From assembly GCA_017427185.1 (NCBI GenBank), contig JAFRTJ010000026.1, positions 1-57,973 of the forward strand: a stretch of DNA of 57,973 nt. The letters run 5' to 3'. Below the pieces are notes generated by a model. That model worked only from the letters and a program-made list of their open reading frames with translations. It was not told the DNA's origin and made no database searches. This document shows, in pieces, positions 17,501-24,881 of the stretch. Made by a program: the position numbers and the translations under genes. This DNA is from Bacteroidaceae bacterium. Lineage in GTDB: Bacteria > Bacteroidota > Bacteroidia > Bacteroidales > Bacteroidaceae. How positions within the stretch are numbered: position 1 is the stretch's first letter; each line of letters starts with the position of its first letter.

Positions 17501-18817
17501 TACCTGAAGTTTGCAAAGAAGGTTTGTGATGTTGCCCAGGCAGACCTGAGCGAATTCTTCGAATCCTACGGCATGTTTATTCCTGTAGAGAATTATTTCG
17601 TAGGTGACTACAGCAATTATTTCGTCACCACAACACAAAAAGACATCGACGAAGCAAAAGCATACATGCAGAAGTATCCCAAGAAATTGGGTAATATCAT
17701 GTTCATCGACGATCATATAGCCATCAGTCAAGAGGCAGATGCCAACAACAAGTTCGAGGCAGTACCTGCATCTAATGGCAAGAAAGTAAACTGCTGCACC
17801 TATAGTGGTTCGAAGATGGGGACTGCTGGCGATACAGGCTTTTACCAGGAGTACACTGATAAGTATCAGAACGACGGTTATTACTACACCCAGCGTGTAA
17901 TCTCGCCCTATACCGTAACCATTCATGGCAAAGGTGCTATGGGTTACAAAGTATATGACACGGACGGCAATCTGGTCATGTTATCCAACACCAACCAGTT
18001 CAACATGTCCAGAGATCTCTTCCAGGCAGGTTTCGTGATAAAGGCAGCAGAGGCAAATGGATATGACGTCATCGTCCCTAAGGGAAACACTCATCTGGCA
18101 GCCGATGTCTACTATCCTGGCCAAGAAGGTAGCCTGACACTCTACACTACTGGCGATTTGACTCCTCTTCCGACCAATGCATTGGCTATCGTTCGCGAAG
18201 GACAAGACATCGAGACTTATGAGAGCGTGAAGGCTATGACTAACGTGGTTGACGCAGATGGAAAGGCAAACCAGATTGTCATCAACGGAAACGTTCCTTT
18301 CTACAATCCCATTACCATACAGGCTGCGAACTTGAATTTCAGCATGAAGCTTGATCACGAAGGATACAATGCTCTGAGTGTTCCTTTTGACACCAACGAA
18401 AATGATCCTGGACTTGATGGCAGCATCAGCGTGGTAGATGGCAATGTTGCCTACAATTCCTTTATTCATGTCCCAAACATTGTTGCTGGCAACGCAATAG
18501 TTGCCTATACGGCCAATATTACTCTCGATAAGCAGGACGCCATCATCATACCTTGCAATTATCAGGAGCAAGAGGGCATTTATACGCTGGACTCCGATCT
18601 TCAGTCTATCTCTTATACGGGTGGAAAAAGCTCTCCTTTTACCTACGACTTTAGCAAGGCATACGACATTATTCCAATGGTTGAAGCCATCGATGATGTT
18701 CTATCATCAACAAACACAGGCGATCTGGAAATCTATGACACAATGGGTCGTCGACACTCCAACATGAAGAAAGGTCAGATATACATTATCAACAGAAAAA
18801 AAGCTTTTATCAAATGA
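14573..18817 (+). CDS. Secreted M60-family (enhancin/mucinase-like) metallopeptidase
   Basis: About 1414-residue secreted zinc peptidase. A signal peptide (MKKSFLLLLLTLTS...FAQ) is followed by beta-trefoil/ricin-like repeats over about residues 20-480 (LQQVWVLEKKGTGYTLRNGD, INQIWRLKKKGNEYLIQNA). The M60 catalytic region spans about 560-1000. The gluzincin motif H854-E855-I-G-H858 lies in GPSHEIGHNHQKAINM, with a Glu at about 871 as likely third ligand. The C-terminus carries an IYDTMGRRHSN...KKGQIYIINRKK sorting-like tail. M60 enzymes cleave mucin-type O-glycoproteins, so a role in mucin degradation at the cell surface is inferred. An ATG at 14558 is also possible. Its stop overlaps the CotH gene start as ATGA. 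Confidence 0.88.
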   Translation: MKKSFLLLLLTLTSIWSSSISFAQAPSDFSGKIFSVGSNVNNLETGKWYFLFNASVGRYVVEGEGNTLGVTATSPNRLNASSNLGYLVQLEAAEQEGQYYIKTGLGNYFCNVTAQKNNGTSANPDEQYAYAISCFNETEGHWLLQSNPNNPNNLKYFLQASATKLAAGISMGPLNGDRDWYFREAKLTSADELKGRDYVNFVLGQGGLVRLTNRRRTNYSLADNGTNTVGQPNNKQSLQQVWVLEKKGTGYTLRNGDTGRFLNDDNNFRSPSNSPASLYIQFSPNNSGESSWINISEDSKFSGNVCLNLNGDSPTTLYKWTCEGDAGSDWTITQVKEYTLEEVHEHLNGSSKYVSELSEDEYYRIVCTLYDRVITESTSENTLNGAPASQEKINQIWRLKKKGNEYLIQNALTDRYITKQNGAFSKTYKTSTSSAAGNFTINRTSDQWNNTWLITDTRNVGLHCASTQSYDIVGWYTDAEASVWAFEKVDITQEEIDAAKETLNEYNTLVTNISSYQKALDKLFSDKACTTLRSEIQALSNEELVQNQDFASLNKEMKAMVLKIKDDSWIVNTDASTGYSKSLEKFFRMADYRVYSHYQKMASNEYAGQSYSFGKLSNPTGIMAAAGDILYIYVDSNPSNDCTLQLEACSTEGNPGDHQTGSVMTLKAGLNVIQYSEPKQLYIFYQLNDPKKFLANYPDIKIHIEGGQVTGYWDATRNMTNEDWQLMKKSGFLTISPVINLKTKHLVFAMDAGEVLKAITAAHNQTGDKMEDVEKLMRIWDLIVANEESYQGLEDLEGRYNNIWNAFSIDYNYMFATTYGTYYNISTLGTVMNYYAMTHQGEGNEGGAMWGPSHEIGHNHQKAINMVGTTESSNNLFSNINLFEQGVSTTRYKSPMENFSCFNKREPWNSRDITVSTRMFFQLYLYFHVMHNDETFLPRLFKALRQDPINPQGDGWDASLTSGDNVGGYKSYGRQDYLKFAKKVCDVAQADLSEFFESYGMFIPVENYFVGDYSNYFVTTTQKDIDEAKAYMQKYPKKLGNIMFIDDHIAISQEADANNKFEAVPASNGKKVNCCTYSGSKMGTAGDTGFYQEYTDKYQNDGYYYTQRVISPYTVTIHGKGAMGYKVYDTDGNLVMLSNTNQFNMSRDLFQAGFVIKAAEANGYDVIVPKGNTHLAADVYYPGQEGSLTLYTTGDLTPLPTNALAIVREGQDIETYESVKAMTNVVDADGKANQIVINGNVPFYNPITIQAANLNFSMKLDHEGYNALSVPFDTNENDPGLDGSISVVDGNVAYNSFIHVPNIVAGNAIVAYTANITLDKQDAIIIPCNYQEQEGIYTLDSDLQSISYTGGKSSPFTYDFSKAYDIIPMVEAIDDVLSSTNTGDLEIYDTMGRRHSNMKKGQIYIINRKKAFIK

Positions 18818-21800
18818 GAAAAGCAGCATTATCCTTGCTGTTCGTAGCGCTAAGCATATGCAACATCCTTGCATCTGCAACAGCAGGGAATTATCGGAAT
18901 CTATGGGATAAGGCCAACAAGATTTACACGGAAGCGCTTGGTAGTGAGACTCGTGAACTGATAACGAATGCTAACCAACTGAGCAGTAATGCAAGCGACT
19001 GGCAAGAAGGTCAGCATATCGAATACTTGATTGACAACGATGCGAACACCTTCTGGCATAGCGATTGGCACAATCAGGTAACAGACCCCCATTACATCCA
19101 AGTTGACATTTCATCGAATCCCATAGAAGGCGATCTCATTATCTCTGTCCTACGCCGCATCACAGACAGCAATCATGTCACTCAAATGGGTGTATACGGA
19201 AGCAACAACATTGAGAAATGGGATTTCGTTTCAAACGTTGAATTAGGGAATGCATCCTCTGGCGCTGCCTTTACAAGTAGCTCAATCCCGCTGAATGGGA
19301 ACAGCTATAAATACCTGCGATTCATTATCTTATCCAACACCACTGGCAGAACTTTTGGCCATTTTGCAGAATTCCACATTTATGAGGATAAAAAGTATGG
19401 AGAGAACTACATCATAGATATGGGTGACGTAGCCACCACCCTCTACAAACTGTTGGAAGAAGGAAAAAAAACATCCGATTCTGACATCACGGAAGATATG
19501 ATCACGACACTACAGCGAGCATATCTCGCCTTTGTGAACAAATTGAATGAACTGAAATATCTTCCCAAAACGTTAGGTAATATCAGTCAACTGAGACGCG
19601 GCGTAACATATAGCATCCGAGGACGTTACGATGAAGGATACTTGGTATACAATCCTAACGTGACCAGCAAATGGGTAAGTATTTTAGGAGCCCAAAACGA
19701 GACATACAACACGATCGCCAACGAGGCATATCGAGAGATGCCCAACCTGAACGATAACAGAAACGTATGGCAGTTTGTGGAATATAACGAGGAATGGTAT
19801 CTTTACAATCAAGAAGCCAAGCGTTTTCTCTACTCTGATGGCACATCTGCCTACCAGTTGAGCGCAACACCTGCACCCATTCATATAATACAAATTGAAG
19901 AAGGTGTCTTTGCGCTGAACAGTGTCAGCGGCGACACTTCGAGCGAGTTCTTTGCCAACATTGACCTCAGCAAAGAGACAAAACCCCTGCAACGTTCTTC
20001 AATAGACAGTCATGGAGCACAATTCATCATAGAAAAGACATCTCCAAAGACCGTCAGTGTGGATGTGAAAAACATGATACAATCGATGCGATTGCCTGAA
20101 AGTTTGGCTCAACTGACCAATCTCCCCACAATCTACATCAACACTTTTGATGGTCATGGCATTACGAGTAAAGAGACATACAAATATGCAAACCTTTGGC
20201 GCGTAGACGGGGAAACAATAGAAAGATACGACAGTTTGCGAATCCGTGGACGAGGGAACTCCACATGGGGGTTAGCCAAGAAACCATATCGAATCAAATT
20301 CAATAAAAAAGAAAGATTCTTAGGTAAAGATCGTGCTAATGCCCGCAATTGGACTTTGATGGCTAACCATGCTGACAAAACCTTAATCCGTAATGCTGTA
20401 GCAAGTTTTATAGGGACTGAATTAGGTCAGCAGTTCACTCCTGCTGCAAGTTTTGTAGACCTATACATCAACGACAACTATTTAGGGAACTATCAGGTTT
20501 GTGATCATGTGGATATCAAGAAGCACCGAATAGACATCACAGAGCAAGAAGAGATTCCTACCGAGGACTCAGATATTACAGGCGGTTATTTCTTGGAAGC
20601 CCTCCCCTACGCCAGTGAGCCAGCCAGTTTTTCAACCAACAGGGGAACTGTTATAACCATCAAATCACCAGAAAGTGAAGTTCTTACCTACGCTCAACAA
20701 ACATACATCTCGAACCATGTAAACGAATTCGAGAATCGATTGTTTGGCACCAAGTTCAAGGATGAAGAAAATGGATATCGTCCTATGGTTGACTCATTGA
20801 GTTTGGCCAGTTGGTTCCTGGCTACTGAGTTTTCTGGCAATGCAGACGGATATTACAGCATCTATTTCTATAAGGATGCTCAAGACGACAAACTTTATTT
20901 TGGTCCTTTGTGGGACTTCGACATTGCATTCAATAATTGCGATCGAATTGGCGAAGTCACTAACCGTATGATGATTGACGCAGGCTTCGATGGCGGCGGA
21001 CGGAAATGGCCCATAAGGATGTGGAAAGATCCTTGGTTCAGGAACTTAACTGGACGCATTTGGCATAAATGCATTGAGGAAGGTATGGTTGAACATACCC
21101 TGCATTATATAGACAGTTTGGCGGAAGTTATTGACAAAAGCCAAGAGATGAATTTTAAGATTTGGCCTCTCAGTTCTCACGTATACAACGAGATAACTCT
21201 CTACAGCACATACAAAGAAGGCGTGGATTATCTGAAAAAATTCATCACTGAACATGCAGAATATCTCAGCACTATCTTACCCAAAGGAGATGAACAAACT
21301 GAAGGCGAGGACAACAAGGTGAAGATCAATGACAATTACTATTACTGCATATATAATAAAGGTAACAATATGGCTGTAGACGTAACTGGCGATGATGCTA
21401 CCAAAGTATGTATATGGACTGCATCAGAAGACCGCAAAGAGACACAGCAATGGTATCTCAAGCACGTTGGGAAAGGATACTATCAAATCCTCTCTCGTGG
21501 CAGTAATCTTGCTATCACTGATATGGCTTCCGAAAACAACGGGAATTACTTTAGGGGGTCAAACTTGGTTATCCAGGAAATAGAAGAAGGAAATGACAGG
21601 CAATTGTGGCGTCCTGTAATGGTGGACGACAAATACCTTTTCTTTGAGAATAAAGAAACTGATTTGGCATGGAACAATGCAGGCGGAAGCCGCAACAATG
21701 GAAATGGAATCATCAGTTGGACGAATGATGGGGACAACGCCAACAGAATCACCCGATTGTGGACAATTGAGCAAGCCGATGAACGTTTGATTCAAGGCAT

Positions 21801-22056
21801 TGCCAACACGACAAATGATTTAGAATACCGTATCACCTACAATCCGGAAACGCAAGAAATTCACATCCGTATTCCTGCTGGCACAACAGAGATTCCCAAT
21901 AGTCATATTTCCGTTTATGAATTGAGTGGTAAACAAATGCTGGAAGAAGGTAACATCCGTGAATCAATGGATATAAGCAACCTTTCAAAAGGAGTTTACT
22001 TGCTCCGCTGGACCATAGGCAGAAAAACGCAATCCATCAAGTTCCTAAAACAATAA
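18814..22056 (+). CDS. Secreted CotH-kinase-fold protein with F5/8 and ricin-like domains
   Basis: 1080-residue secreted protein, translationally coupled to the M60 gene (ATGA overlap). A signal peptide (about 1-22) precedes an F5/8 type C-like domain (about 45-190; DANTFWHSDWHNQVTDPHYI). The CotH domain spans roughly 430-720: LRIRGRGNSTWGLAKKPYRI, NWTLMANHADKTLIRNAVA, DLYINDNYLGNYQVCDHVDI and FGPLWDFDIAFNN, where the final Asp-containing motif matches the family's metal-binding site. A ricin-like lectin segment follows (about 840-990), then a T9SS type A-like tail (ISVYELSGKQMLEE...LSKGVYLLRW). Some CotH proteins phosphorylate secreted proteins; kinase activity here is unproven. Confidence 0.85.
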   Translation: MRKAALSLLFVALSICNILASATAGNYRNLWDKANKIYTEALGSETRELITNANQLSSNASDWQEGQHIEYLIDNDANTFWHSDWHNQVTDPHYIQVDISSNPIEGDLIISVLRRITDSNHVTQMGVYGSNNIEKWDFVSNVELGNASSGAAFTSSSIPLNGNSYKYLRFIILSNTTGRTFGHFAEFHIYEDKKYGENYIIDMGDVATTLYKLLEEGKKTSDSDITEDMITTLQRAYLAFVNKLNELKYLPKTLGNISQLRRGVTYSIRGRYDEGYLVYNPNVTSKWVSILGAQNETYNTIANEAYREMPNLNDNRNVWQFVEYNEEWYLYNQEAKRFLYSDGTSAYQLSATPAPIHIIQIEEGVFALNSVSGDTSSEFFANIDLSKETKPLQRSSIDSHGAQFIIEKTSPKTVSVDVKNMIQSMRLPESLAQLTNLPTIYINTFDGHGITSKETYKYANLWRVDGETIERYDSLRIRGRGNSTWGLAKKPYRIKFNKKERFLGKDRANARNWTLMANHADKTLIRNAVASFIGTELGQQFTPAASFVDLYINDNYLGNYQVCDHVDIKKHRIDITEQEEIPTEDSDITGGYFLEALPYASEPASFSTNRGTVITIKSPESEVLTYAQQTYISNHVNEFENRLFGTKFKDEENGYRPMVDSLSLASWFLATEFSGNADGYYSIYFYKDAQDDKLYFGPLWDFDIAFNNCDRIGEVTNRMMIDAGFDGGGRKWPIRMWKDPWFRNLTGRIWHKCIEEGMVEHTLHYIDSLAEVIDKSQEMNFKIWPLSSHVYNEITLYSTYKEGVDYLKKFITEHAEYLSTILPKGDEQTEGEDNKVKINDNYYYCIYNKGNNMAVDVTGDDATKVCIWTASEDRKETQQWYLKHVGKGYYQILSRGSNLAITDMASENNGNYFRGSNLVIQEIEEGNDRQLWRPVMVDDKYLFFENKETDLAWNNAGGSRNNGNGIISWTNDGDNANRITRLWTIEQADERLIQGIANTTNDLEYRITYNPETQEIHIRIPAGTTEIPNSHISVYELSGKQMLEEGNIRESMDISNLSKGVYLLRWTIGRKTQSIKFLKQ

Positions 22057-22104
22057 AGAACGAGGAAAAGACTCTATCTTCCTCTATCCTCATACCATGC
22101 GAAA

Positions 22105-22854
22105 CTACAGTAAGTGATAGTTCCCGATGACGGTGAGGGCTTCTGGCATTGTTCTCACCTGAAGCTTCTTGAATATGCGCATTCTGTGTGTCTTGATAGT
22201 GCTGACACTCAGGTTCAAGTCTTCAGCAATATCCTCTATCGTCAGTCCTTTCTGCACGCGCTGCAATATCAGTTTCTCCTGAGTGCTTAGGGACGCATCC
22301 AAGTCAAAGGTCTTGTATGCTCCTTCCTTGAAATCAAAACGGTATCTGATATGTGACTGCGTGATGATAAAGCTCTCTATATGGTCGCAAGTGGATGGAC
22401 TGATGATGAACAGTCCAATCTTTGTGATTCCATCGGAGCGCATCACCAACGGCGTGAACTTCTGATTGATGAAGAACTTGCATCGTCTGATGATGATGGG
22501 ATAGTCTATTGTGCAAATATGCGTCTGGTAGTTCTCGATGTCTATTGTCTGACCGACGAGCGGGTATCTGTTTCTGATTAGCAAGAGATTGTTCAGTGTC
22601 TCTTCATCGACGAACGACCAATACGGATTCTCGCTCTCTCTCTGGCGTTGATTATCGGCAATGCCATCCAGATACAGCATCTTGTCCGACTGATAGAGCA
22701 TCCTGTGACTGTCGAAGTCTATCACGAAGCAAGTGGCGTTCGCCAGTCTTGCGAAAGAGTCGATACCCTTTATCATCGAATCGAGGGAAATCCTTCCGTC
22801 CAGTTCCTCGTCGCAAATGGAGTTGTTGAAAAAGAGAGTGTTTACGTCCTGCAT
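22105..22854 (-). CDS. LuxR-type HTH transcriptional regulator with PAS-like sensor
   Basis: 249-residue regulator. The C-terminal about 65 residues are a LuxR/FixJ-type HTH: LSTQEKLILQRVQKGLTIED (about 183-202), then IAEDLNLSVSTIKTHRMRIFKKLQV, with the recognition helix SVSTIKTHRMRI. The N-terminal about 170 residues have no receiver signature (no phospho-acceptor Asp pocket seen) and look PAS-like (FARLANATCFVIDFDSHRMLY, YWSFVDEETLNNL), so it may sense a ligand. It converges on the M60/CotH operon and diverges from the gene at 23269. A perfect promoter lies upstream. The location suggests control of the neighbouring secreted-protein genes, which is inference. Confidence 0.85.
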   Translation of the reverse strand: MQDVNTLFFNNSICDEELDGRISLDSMIKGIDSFARLANATCFVIDFDSHRMLYQSDKMLYLDGIADNQRQRESENPYWSFVDEETLNNLLLIRNRYPLVGQTIDIENYQTHICTIDYPIIIRRCKFFINQKFTPLVMRSDGITKIGLFIISPSTCDHIESFIITQSHIRYRFDFKEGAYKTFDLDASLSTQEKLILQRVQKGLTIEDIAEDLNLSVSTIKTHRMRIFKKLQVRTMPEALTVIGNYHLL

Positions 22855-22891
22855 GCAGTAGTATTATTATATAAGGTAAGATTTCTGCCTA

Positions 22892-22922
22892 CAAAATTAT
22901 GAAAAAACGAGGGAAGAGCCAA
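22892..22922 (-). promoter_or_regulatory. Promoter of the LuxR-type regulator
   Basis: Minus-strand TTG (22922-22920), 20 bp, TAATTTTG (22899-22892), 38 bp upstream of the ATG. Confidence 0.75.
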
Positions 22923-23004
22923 ATTTATTTGAACTATTCCGAGTGACAGTAAGTTCAGCAAAGCTAAAATTATGAAAAATATTTGATCCGAGCCCACAGT
23001 TGTC

Positions 23005-23065
23005 ATACAAAAGTATGAATTTCATGAAAAACACGTACCTGAACCTTAAAAACATACTTTTGTAT
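23005..23065. repeat. 13-bp inverted repeat, possible paired operator
   Basis: ATACAAAAGTATG (23005-23017) and CATACTTTTGTAT (23053-23065) are perfect inverted copies. Each arm is itself near-palindromic (ATAC-AAAA-GTAT). They lie in the 414-bp space between the divergent regulator and the 23269 gene, the second just upstream of a promoter. Confidence 0.6.
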
Positions 23066-23077
23066 AACAGCAAAAAT

Positions 23078-23108
23078 TTGTTTGACTTCCCGAAATGATT
23101 TAATTTTG
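23078..23108 (+). promoter_or_regulatory. Promoter for the 23269 secreted-protein gene
   Basis: TTG (23078-23080), 20 bp, TAATTTTG (23101-23108). The transcript would begin near 23112, giving a leader of about 155 nt containing a 25-codon ORF. Confidence 0.7.
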
Positions 23109-23141
23109 CAGCAAAAAATTAAAGAACGATCCCAAAGTGAT

Positions 23142-23219
23142 ATGCAAGAAAAAAAAGAGAGGACAGGAAACAACCTCATACAAGCCATCAAGAAAGCAGA
23201 ACACCATAAGAAGTCTTGA
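23142..23219 (+). CDS. Possible 25-residue leader peptide
   Basis: A short ATG-to-TGA frame encodes a Lys-rich 25-residue peptide (starts MQEKKERTGNNL, ends HHKKS). It lies just after a good promoter and 49 bp upstream of the next ATG. Charged composition without a hydrophobic stretch argues against a secreted peptide. It may be a translated leader or chance; nothing else supports it. Confidence 0.25.
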   Translation: MQEKKERTGNNLIQAIKKAEHHKKS

Positions 23220-23268
23220 GTGATTAATTTAAGACGAATAAAGAATAAATTATTAAAAAAGTACGATT

Positions 23269-24048
23269 ATGAAAAAGGCGTTGTTGTTTTTATTGCTTCT
23301 GATATCAATGTCAGCTGTAAGTCAGGAGAAAGTACATGCAATATTTGTCGAAGGGCGTAACTGGCGGTATGAACATCTTAAGCCTGATGGTCAAAGAGAA
23401 AGTGACGGTAGTGAAGGCTACATCAAGTATGATTATGTCCTGAAGGTGGGCAATGACGTACTTTTCGACGGACACCAATGCAAGGAGATTATATGCGACT
23501 TTAAGGACGAGACATCACTCTATGCCTACGGCTATGAGGAAGATGGCTGTGTCATGCTTTATGCTCTCTTCAACGAGCCAGCCTTCTATGCACCATTTCC
23601 CACAGGAGAATGGGTGACGCTCTATGACTTCAACGTCCAGAAAGACAGCCACTGTCAGATGGGGGCATTCCTGTGTAGCGACATGATTGTCTGCGAGGTG
23701 GGGCAGGTAGAAGACAGCCAACATATAAGTCATGGCTATATATCCTTCAGCGATGCCCACAACCCGTCCTGGCCTAAGCGTTATGTCGTGGAGGCAATAG
23801 GCAGTCCCTTTGGCTTGTTTGAGTTCACAAACCTCATAGCTGATGGGTCTGGTTCACGCTTTATCGGCTGCTATGATGGTGATACCTGCTTGTTCTCAGC
23901 CGAAGACTTTTCCTTGACCATGAACATTAGCGCAATTCCTCGTATAGTAGAAAAAGATGTCTTACATGACCTCTCAGGTTGCAAACTCCAGCAGAAACCA
24001 TCAAAGGGAATCTATATCAAGGATGGTAAAAAGGTGCTGGTTAAGTAA
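23269..24048 (+). CDS. Secreted protein of unknown function with T9SS-like tail
   Basis: 259-residue protein with a signal peptide (about 1-18, LLLLISMSAVSQ). The mature part has no motif I recognise. Stretches such as YDYVLKVGNDVLFDGHQCKE, GCVMLYALFNEP and EWVTLYDFNVQ are typical of small Prevotella-like secreted proteins. It ends in VLHDLSGCKLQQ...SKGIYIKDGKKVLVK, a short C-terminal tail shared with six other proteins in this window and resembling T9SS sorting tails. It has its own promoter and a strong terminator, so it is probably monocistronic. The divergent LuxR-type gene is the obvious candidate regulator. Confidence 0.7.
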   Translation: MKKALLFLLLLISMSAVSQEKVHAIFVEGRNWRYEHLKPDGQRESDGSEGYIKYDYVLKVGNDVLFDGHQCKEIICDFKDETSLYAYGYEEDGCVMLYALFNEPAFYAPFPTGEWVTLYDFNVQKDSHCQMGAFLCSDMIVCEVGQVEDSQHISHGYISFSDAHNPSWPKRYVVEAIGSPFGLFEFTNLIADGSGSRFIGCYDGDTCLFSAEDFSLTMNISAIPRIVEKDVLHDLSGCKLQQKPSKGIYIKDGKKVLVK

Positions 24049-24093
24049 GAGTTAAACGACACCGATAGGCAAAGACATAACAAAACGCAACGG

Positions 24094-24137
24094 AATAGCG
24101 TGTAGCTCAATGGGTTACACGCTATTTGTTTTTTTAC
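24094..24137 (+). terminator. Terminator after the 23269 gene
   Basis: Perfect 11-bp stem AATAGCGTGTA (24094-24104) with TACACGCTATT (24116-24126), followed by TGTTTTTTTA. Confidence 0.85.
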
Positions 24138-24339
24138 GAGAAATGTCCTGAAAGAAATGGATAGTAGCAGATAAGAAGAGAATCTCCCCAACTTTTTGTT
24201 AAAAAATGGAGTTATTCCAAACTTTTTGTTGTTTTTCTTATGGCCATTTGGAAAGAAATATGTACCTTTATCGCTGGTTTATAGATGTTAGCTACAAGGA
24301 TGCTACATCTTCCTTATGGCCACGAAGGTGGTGAGGGAA

Positions 24340-24446
24340 ATACAGATACAGATGATACGGCAATATTCTGAAAAAATACTCCTGCGTACATATGCGCATA
24401 TACGTACGCGTGAGATTTTATATAAAACATCTGTATGTATCTGTAT
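24340..24446. repeat. Nested palindromes in an 830-bp gene-free region
   Basis: The 24049-24881 gap between convergent genes has no convincing gene. Within it, ATACAGATACA (24340-24350) pairs with TGTATCTGTAT (24436-24446). Nearly concentric inside is GCGTAC (24384-24389) with GTACGC (24404-24409) around the perfect 12-bp palindrome ATATGCGCATAT (24390-24401). A 30-bp-spaced duplication of CCAA(A)CTTTTTGTT occurs near 24188 and 24218. Function unknown: it could be a structured RNA or a protein-binding palindrome. Confidence 0.5.
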
Positions 24447-24580
24447 GTTCATCATAAAAAAGCATCCCCCCAAAAACAGCTTTGAAGAATGTTGTTTCAC
24501 CCATTACCCTACTTGTTTTGTTTTAGATCCACTTCCGAAATCTTTACAAAACAAGACCTTCCAAGAGGACTTTGGAGAGA

Positions 24581-24678
24581 CAACACGTTGAAAGACGAAA
24601 AAGAACGTGTTGAGTTGGGGAAATCAACGTGTTGAAATCGCAAAGACGACACGTTGATTTTTGAGATGCGACACGTTG
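24581..24678. repeat. 22-bp-period array B of CAACRYGTTG, 5 units
   Basis: Units start at 24581, 24603, 24625, 24647 and 24669, exactly 22 bp apart: CAACACGTTG, GAACGTGTTG, CAACGTGTTG, CGACACGTTG, CGACACGTTG. Some outer bases vary while spacing is fixed. It lies between convergent genes. Confidence 0.9.
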
Positions 24679-24802
24679 TGTCTTTCGAGGGGACAAGAAG
24701 CCTTGTTGTGATATAATATACCCAACAGATAATCAGATAGTTAGAAGGTAAAATTCCTTCTTGGGGAAATGATGGTCGAGGCGCAATCCGGAATCCATTT
24801 TG

Positions 24803-24863
24803 AACAGAAAAGAGAACCTTCCGAATTCTTGACAAAATAAAGAATCAAGGTTTCGGAAGGTTC
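24803..24863 (-). terminator. Long-stem terminator of the GLUG-repeat protein gene
   Basis: Perfect 12-bp inverted repeat GAACCTTCCGAA (24814-24825) and TTCGGAAGGTTC (24852-24863). On the minus strand it is followed by TCTTTTCTG. It begins about 20 bp past the stop of the gene ending at 24882. Confidence 0.7.
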
Positions 24864-24881
24864 CGTTCAAGGCAAAGACTT

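Noticed and set aside
24316..24591. 91-codon plus-strand frame in the gene-free region
   Set aside because: It spans palindromes and one repeat array, has no recognisable pattern and no convincing promoter.
24581..24678. CRISPR-like appearance of the 22-bp repeat arrays
   Set aside because: Repeat units are only 10 bp with 12-nt, similar spacers; CRISPR arrays have longer repeats and unrelated spacers, and no cas gene is present.
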